From the NCBI GenBank assembly GCA_963728965.1, contig CAVSMH010000009.1, forward strand, positions 92,097 through 156,096: a DNA stretch of 64,000 bases. Direction: 5' to 3'. A model generated the notes under the pieces. The model worked only from the letters and a program-made list of their open reading frames with translations. It searched no databases and was not told the origin of the DNA. This stretch comes from DASQZT01 sp963728965. Its GTDB lineage: Bacteria; Acidobacteriota; Terriglobia; Bryobacterales; Bryobacteraceae. The position numbers and the translations under genes were made by a program. This document shows positions 59,145 to 64,000 of the stretch, one piece after another (position 1 is the first letter of the stretch; the number at the start of each line of letters is the position of its first letter).

Positions 59145-59389
59145 CGTTCTCCTTTGACTTCACGCCAGAGAATAACCGTAACGGACTTCATCGGTGCTCC
59201 CCACAGGCGTTTTTCGAGCTTCCGTGAATGGATAGTCTAACGCTTGGCTGTTGTCGTGTCCGGGTGCGCAACCAAACGGTGATGCCGAATTCTTCTCCCT
59301 GCCCACCACCACCCCCAGGCGAGAGACCCCAAAACATTTCCTACTGCCTTTGTTGGGTTGCGGAGTAAACTGGAAGGCGGTGGTGGTGA

Positions 59390-60290
59390 ATGCGGAGATT
59401 CGTTCCGGGAGGTCTCAGGAGCATCGGTAATCAGATCGAAGTTCCCATGCGTTCCGATAAAGACGGGTATCTCGGGCGGGAGTGTCCGAATCCAGAATGC
59501 GAGGAATACTTCAAGATCACTCCAGGAACCGGGGTCAAAGGTCCAGCCCCTTGCCATTGCCCGTACTGTGGTCATGTAGGTGATCAGAACACCTTCTTCA
59601 CCAAGGAACAGATCGAGTACGCAAAATCCGTGGCGTTCGGAAAGATAAGGGAAGCTATTCACAACGAACTCAAGGCAATGGAGTTCAACATTCCGCCAAG
59701 GGGTGCGTTTGGAATCGGGATCAGCATGAAAGTGAAACCGGGAGCACCGATCCCGATTCGCTGGTACAGGGAGAAGAACCTTGAGACTCCGCTCGTCTGA
59801 GACCAGTGCGGTCTTCGTTACGCCATTTATGGTGTCTTCGGCTGGTGCCCTGATTGCGGTGTCCATAATTCACTCCAGATCCTCAACAAGAACCTCGAAC
59901 TAGCACGCAAAAAGCTCACCCTTGCGGAGTCAGTCGAGAAGGATCTTGCCGATCCAGTTATTGCCGATGCCCTGGCGGGTGTGGTTTCGGCGTTCGACGG
60001 ATTTGGCCGAGAACTCTGTACCGGGGAGAAGGCATCATTCCAGAACCTTGAGGGCGGCAGGAAGCGGGTTCAGCAACATTTCGGATTTGACCTTGCGGAT
60101 TCAATCTCGACTGACGAATGGAAGTCGGCCTGTCGTAGCTTCCAGAAACGGCACGTATTCGCTCACAAATCGGGAGTCGTTGACGAAGAGTACGTAGAAA
60201 AGGCGGATGATCCCCATGCCATCGTTGGTCGCAAGGTCGTGCTGCAATCCTGTGAGGTCTCCGAACTCATTGGCATCGTTGAAAGGCTAG
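59390..60290 (+). pseudogene. Zinc-ribbon and HEPN-like protein interrupted by in-frame TGA
   Basis: One continuous frame except for TGA at 59798-59800. Before it: DGYLGRECPNPECEEYFKIT, PCHCPYCGHVGDQNTFFTKE (zinc ribbon) and an alpha/beta segment. Immediately after: DQCGLRYAIYGVFGWCPDCG, where the TGA stands exactly where the first Cys of a CxxC-CxxC ribbon is expected. The C-terminal part (SFQNLEGGRKRVQQHFGF, then QKRHVFAHKSGVVDEEYV) is helical with an R-x4-H motif typical of HEPN ribonuclease domains. At about 60290 the frame runs directly into IS3 orfA. Likely a defence-type RNase disabled by a nonsense change. Confidence 0.6.
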
Positions 60291-60577
60291 GCCGGCGGCT
60301 GGCGCGGGCATTTGAGGTGAACCCGAATGTCCTGCATCGCTGGCGCCGGGAATTCCGTGAAGGACCGGGCAATGCGTTTCCGGGCTTGGGAAAGCAGCGG
60401 TGGGATGATACCGAGCAGGCCAAGCTGGAGCGGAAAATCGGCCAGCAAACCCTGGAGATCGATTTTTTAAAGCGCAGCTTGCAACGCATCGAGGAACAGC
60501 GGAGGTTGCAGGCATTGACTGGAAAGCCGCGATCTACGGGAACATCCAGGAGCAAGTCCGGAGGGAAACGAGCATGA
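60289..60577 (+). pseudogene. IS3-family transposase OrfA, N-terminally truncated
   Basis: ARAFEVNPNVLHRWRREFRE, then GKQRWDDTEQAKLERKIGQQ and TLEIDFLKRSLQRIEEQRRL give the helix-turn-helix end and the leucine-zipper of an IS3 OrfA. The first 20 or so residues are missing; upstream codons belong to the zinc-ribbon/HEPN gene in the same frame. The 3' end overlaps orfB by four bases (ATGA), the normal spot for frameshifting in IS3 elements. Confidence 0.75.
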
Positions 60578-61422
60578 GCATCGCCGAGATGTGCGCGCTG
60601 GCCCATCTGAGCCGGGCCGGCTACTACCGGTTCCTGACCACGCCGGCCGCCGGGGATAAGGACATCGATCTACGGGATGCCATCCAGCGGATCGCCTTGG
60701 AGTTTCCCGCCTATGGACGGCCACGCATGACCGAAGAACTGCACCGGCGCGGCTGGCAGGTCGGGCCGAACCGGGTGTACCGCCTGATGCGGGAGGACAA
60801 TCTGCTGTGCCTGCGGCGACGGAAGTTCCTGGTGACCACGAACTCCAATCACAGTCGGCCGGTGTACCCGAACCTGGCGCGCGGGATGGCGTTGACCGAC
60901 ATCGATCAACTGTGGGTGGCGGACATCACCTACATTCGACTGGCAGCGGAGTTCGTGTATCTAGCTGTCATCTTGGATGCCTACTCGCGGCGGGTGATTG
61001 GCTGGGCGCTGGACCGAACGTTGGAGGACGAGCTTACCATCGCAGCGCTTCGCATGGCGCTTGAGCGGCGCATACCGGCGCCGGGTTTGGTGCATCATTC
61101 TGACCGCGGCGTGCAGTACGCCTCACAAGACTACACGGACCTGCTGAAGAGCCGGGACATCACCATCAGCATGAGTCGCAAGGGAAATCCGTTCGACAAT
61201 GCGGCCTGCGAATCGTTCATGAAGACCCTCAAATATGAGGAGGTGTATCGCCAGGAATACCGCGATCTGGCGGAGGCGCGGGCTTCCATAAAGCACTTCC
61301 TGGAACGGGTGTACAACCGCAAACGCCTCCATTCGGCGCTCGGCTACCGGCCGCCGGTGGAGTTTGAACAACAGTTGTTGGGCCAGGCAGCAACCACGAG
61401 CGCATGCCGCCGCGCCCTATGA
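60574..61422 (+). mobile_element. IS3-family transposase OrfB (rve integrase core)
   Basis: 282 aa. N-terminal HTH_21-like part (MSIAEMCALAHLSRAGYYRF, PAYGRPRMTEELHRRGWQV), then the DDE core: first Asp in QLWVADITYIRLAAEFVYLA, second in LVHHSDRGVQYAS, Glu in FDNAACESFMKTLKYEEVY. C-terminal KRLHSALGYRPPVEFEQQ is typical. The gene is intact, but without a complete OrfA the element is probably not autonomous. Terminal repeats were not identified by eye, so element ends are uncertain. Confidence 0.92.
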
Positions 61423-61925
61423 CATCGACGCATCATATGAATGGCGGAAGCAAAGGCGCCCTATACAGGGAAACTCGACAAGCGACCGGCAGCTACGTGG
61501 TCCGGATTGTAATCGCCACAGCCGAGTTTGCGCCGATGCCTCCCCACTGGCCGGGCTACCCCGGCGGTCTCATTCTGACGGCCATCAGAATGCGTTTTTC
61601 AAGGCATGGCGGAATCTATCTGGTCCGATGTGGTATGAAAACCAAACCCCAGGCCGGGAGCCGTGCCGCCTCCCGTCGGTCGGCCCCGAACCCGGGTAGC
61701 AGAGCGTGTCGGGAGGACCGCGCTCCATCTCATCGTCCGCAGATGAGTTCCGGCCGGCTATTCCTTGATCGGGGTGCTCGCCAGCAGAGCCCGTCTCCGC
61801 TTCACCGGCAGCTTCATCCTAAAACCGTTCCGGGATGGGGCACAATGAAATGGCAGCGAACGGTCAACAGTGTCTTAACTATTTGTCTCAGCAAACGGGG
61901 CAAGCGCACCTCGTGTCGCACCGGT
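61423..61925. other. Stretch after IS3 with no supported gene
   Basis: About 500 bases. Plus-strand frames here (for example from 61404) are rich in Arg, Pro and Ser and match nothing I recognise. It probably contains the right end of the IS3 element and older decayed sequence. Confidence 0.4.
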
Positions 61926-62077
61926 CACGGCTGAACCGCCGCCCAGAACTCCGCTGATGTTTGGACGGGAATGACCTCGAAATCGACCAGATCCTCCCGG
62001 ACGGCGATCCGAGGCTCCAGCGACTCCCGATCCGGCGCTTCCATCACCTGAAAGCACCGGGCATTCTCGGCATCGAT
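61926..62077 (-). pseudogene. DUF3303-like C-terminal fragment
   Basis: Reads IDAENARCFQVMEAPDRESL, then EDLVDFEVIPVQTSAEFWAA before TGA at 61926-61928. The pattern RCFQxME, then W-x-DLV-x-FE-V-x-PV-x-TS is that of DUF3303-type small proteins. A TAG codon (62078-62080) stands directly before it where a Trp is expected, and no matching N-terminal half is seen upstream. A broken gene. Confidence 0.5.
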
Positions 62078-62274
62078 CTAAGTTGTATGACAGGCGATTC
62101 TCATTGTCAGGGTCTCCCGCTGATTTAGGGGCTGGCGAACGGAAATCAACAAGCCACGGAACTGCCTTATCACGGCAACAGGACGGGATAGAAGAGCGAG
62201 AGAATCCACTGACGGCGACTCGATCACTGAATTCGGCTGCGGGAATCCTGATCTAAAGTGGTTCATACCAAACA

Positions 62275-62940
62275 TCAGCGGTCATCACCGAACGCTCCCG
62301 GCATCCAACTGCTCCTACTGAGCAACCATGCACCACGCCGAAGCTGAAGTTCAGGGGTGGGCCGATCACACCGGAGCGATGTGCGATTTCTAATGAACCT
62401 TACTGCGCAACTGATCGCCGGGTCCGGCCAGTCTCTTTCCCAAGCCTCAAATGCAAACACTCTCGGGTGTCTCACAGCAGAACTCGGACGCAGGGGGTTG
62501 GACCGAACGCAGGGAGGAAGTCGAGGAAACCCTAGACTACGGAGCATTCGCCAATCATCATCTGACAGGGGCTTCCAAACCACTGCAAACGTAAGGGGGA
62601 ACCGCTCCCGAAGTTCGATGTCGTACCCCACTTTCCATTCAAACTGGCACCACGGTGATTCGACATAACCTGGGGAAACAAAGCTAATGACACAAGCGCT
62701 TGCTGAAATAGCATCCGCCAGTTCACGCTTCAACTCCAGCGCTGATCGTCGCTGCGGCGGAAGTGAGGCGTAGTCATAGAAGGGCGGTGAAAGATGGTCA
62801 TACAAAGGGTCTGGTACAACAAACCCTTCGGCTCGTAGCCTGTCAATTATCCGGTCAATAACCGATTTGATCACCACAACTTCGGCTTCTCGGGTCGTGT
62901 AGCTAATGAAGCAGGAATACTTGAACATTCCGTTAAACAC
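62275..62940 (-). CDS. TIR-domain protein (putative defence effector)
   Basis: 221 aa. The N-terminal 130 residues form a TIR domain: strand A KYSCFISYTTREAEV, a long insert with PFYDYASLPPQRRSALELKR, then ISASACVISFVSPGYVESPW followed by CQFEW, whose Glu is in the place of the catalytic Glu of NAD-cleaving TIRs. The C-terminal 70 residues are Arg/Pro-rich and not recognised; they may be degraded. The start overlaps the end of the preceding gene by eight bases. TIR proteins of this kind act as NADases that stop phage growth when triggered by a partner. Confidence 0.75.
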   Translation of the reverse strand: MFNGMFKYSCFISYTTREAEVVVIKSVIDRIIDRLRAEGFVVPDPLYDHLSPPFYDYASLPPQRRSALELKRELADAISASACVISFVSPGYVESPWCQFEWKVGYDIELRERFPLTFAVVWKPLSDDDWRMLRSLGFPRLPPCVRSNPLRPSSAVRHPRVFAFEAWERDWPDPAISCAVRFIRNRTSLRCDRPTPELQLRRGAWLLSRSSWMPGAFGDDR

Positions 62941-63205
62941 TGATCTTCAGTGGAACATTGTACAATACCAGTTCGGCTTCTTCGGCAACATGGGTTCCGA
63001 GAGACGGCACAAGTATGAGAGTTTCTGATCCGTGCGCTCCTGATAGCAAAGGCAGCAGCGAATCCGTTAGCTCACGGACTGCAAGGCTCTGCGAGGGTGA
63101 AGTTGCTCGTATCCAAGGGTCGAGGCGGTGGCGATGTCGAAAGAAACACCCGAGGCAACACTCAAAGATCCAAGTGGCGTTGGAACGGGTGGTATCGAAG
63201 AGCAT
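62933..63205 (-). CDS. Unknown protein between TIR gene and right-edge gene
   Basis: 90 aa; ATG overlaps the stop of a very short upstream frame. Reads ECCLGCFFRHRHRLDPWIRA, then VRELTDSLLPLLSGAHGSET and LILVPSLGTHVAEEAELVLY. Cys-rich start, then an alpha/beta-like part. No family recognised. Overlap with the TIR start suggests one transcript. The start could lie upstream of a frameshift, so the N-terminus is uncertain. Confidence 0.45.
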   Translation of the reverse strand: MLFDTTRSNATWIFECCLGCFFRHRHRLDPWIRATSPSQSLAVRELTDSLLPLLSGAHGSETLILVPSLGTHVAEEAELVLYNVPLKISV

Positions 63206-63307
63206 CAGACCGGCTTGCGCTCCATGAATTGATTCCTTATCTCCAAGCCCGGTAGCCGCATTCCTCCCGCAAGGGCTAACAATCCTTGCTGATTCCGGCT
63301 CGTGCCC

Positions 63308-64000
63308 TTACTCATATCTGTGCCGGTTGGGATCGAATGAAACCGGCTCGTCAACTTCGATCCGCCCATCGCTCTTGACCCAACACGAAAACTGCCGCTT
63401 ACCCCAATCGACTTCAAACAGAGCGTTCCCTTCGGAGTAAAATCGTGGAATTCCGGTTGCTGTTAGACCTTCGATAGTGACGGGATAGTACTTCGTCGTT
63501 TCACGAAGGCAAGACGCCAAAACATCTTTGTATGCCGTTCTTGCAGACAATTCAGCACCACGATCTCGAAGTTCAAGGTCTACAAACGTTAGCTCACGCC
63601 CTTTATCCCTCGCATCGGGAGAAACGACCCTCTTCACCCACAAGTACACATTGCCATATGGCTGCTGTACCCTAAACTCGCTCTCACGTTCGATTGCGTT
63701 ACTCAGCCCTGCCGGAACGAGAACGTTGAATCCCTTAAACAGACTCTCTGCTGCCTTGACGTAATGCTGCTTGGCGGCTTTCACAAGGACGCTATTGTTT
63801 AGAGCAAGTTCAAGGTGGATTTCTTCGACTCGCTGCTTGTAGCCTTGAACCCGGTACTCAATGAGATTCTGATCAATGGATGGAAGTTCTGTTTGACCGA
63901 CCCCAACTGCGTATGATTCAGTGTCACAATAACCTCTTGGCGGCTCATCGATTCGCCATCCCCGTGATTTCAAGCCAACACCAGCCAGCAGGTTACAAAC
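63308..64000 (-). CDS. Unknown protein, 5' end beyond the window
   Basis: The minus-strand frame is open to the right edge, so the gene is partial (about 230 codons visible). Residues: DEPPRGYCDTESYAVGVGQT, YRVQGYKQRVEEIHLELALN, a hydrophobic-to-polar middle, GRELTFVDLELRDRGAELSA and a C-terminus GNALFEVDWGKRQFSCWVKS. No family recognised. AT-richer than the core genes and in the same orientation as the TIR gene, so it could be the sensor or partner in a TIR operon. Confidence 0.55.
   Translation of the reverse strand, partial: VCNLLAGVGLKSRGWRIDEPPRGYCDTESYAVGVGQTELPSIDQNLIEYRVQGYKQRVEEIHLELALNNSVLVKAAKQHYVKAAESLFKGFNVLVPAGLSNAIERESEFRVQQPYGNVYLWVKRVVSPDARDKGRELTFVDLELRDRGAELSARTAYKDVLASCLRETTKYYPVTIEGLTATGIPRFYSEGNALFEVDWGKRQFSCWVKSDGRIEVDEPVSFDPNRHRYE

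Noticed and set aside
59798..59813. Selenocysteine codon with SECIS hairpin
   Set aside because: The hairpin after the TGA is short (four to six pairs) and begins at the codon itself; zinc-ribbon cysteines are not known Sec sites. Kept only as a caveat in the finding.
59237..59866. Minus-strand frame of about 209 codons opposite the zinc-ribbon gene
   Set aside because: The plus strand has clear Cys-pair motifs and continues beyond the TGA; the minus frame has no motif.
1..64000. CRISPR arrays, rRNA genes, riboswitches
   Set aside because: No regularly spaced direct repeats, rRNA signatures or recognisable riboswitch cores were seen.

Overview
The window is GC-rich bacterial chromosome with densely packed, mostly intact housekeeping and envelope genes on both strands up to about 31.7 kb. 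From there on it alternates between intact operons and a decayed, mobile-element-laden accessory zone. Gene content points to an Acidobacteriota relative (Bryobacterales/Solibacter-like). This is an inference from the combination of a BMC-T shell protein, futalosine-pathway MqnC, a PPi-type phosphofructokinase, DUF4097/PDZ/HEAT envelope genes and secreted repeat proteins; no rRNA is present to confirm it.

Layout. 0-0.4 kb: end of a microcompartment shell gene. 0.5-4.7 kb: flagellar late genes flgM-flgN-like-flgK-flgL and a divergent sigma-54 activator, with two sigma-28-like promoters back to back between them. 4.7-9.5 kb: a MoxR ATPase coupled to a large uncharacterised partner, and a PQQ dehydrogenase. 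9.6-18.3 kb: VOC protein, thymidine kinase, PPi-type phosphofructokinase, methyltransferase, hybrid histidine kinase, and a TIGR00300-queF-methyltransferase operon. 18.3-22 kb: an ECF sigma / zf-HC2-HEAT anti-sigma / DUF4097 / PDZ series. 22-31.7 kb: secreted proteins, mqnC, a TPR protein, miaB, a bifunctional-nuclease-family gene and two MacB-type permeases. A tRNA-Pro(GGG) lies at 31.8 kb.

32-39.3 kb is a graveyard: an IS630 copy with two frameshifts, an IS256 C-terminal stub, an intact sulfatase, fragments of a TIR gene, of a cystathionine-gamma-synthase-like gene and of a lambda-type portal gene, plus a JAB-like protease-fold gene next to a frameshifted two-TM protein. 39.3-55.8 kb is again orderly: groESL, small proteins, a three-PAS sigma-54 regulator, malic enzyme, and a four-gene translationally coupled glycan module (GT4 with C-terminal alpha/alpha domain, GH130-like, GT4, GH130).

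55.8-64 kb is a lower-GC defence-like island: a PLD nuclease, an orphan type I restriction HsdR with a 48-aa upstream gene but no M or S subunit visible, a zinc-ribbon/HEPN-like protein interrupted by one in-frame TGA and fused to an IS3 element, a TIR-domain protein and two unknown genes running off the right edge. The items most worth following are the GT/GH130 module, the TGA-interrupted zinc-ribbon/HEPN gene, the TIR operon at the right edge, and a recurring leaderless promoter architecture.
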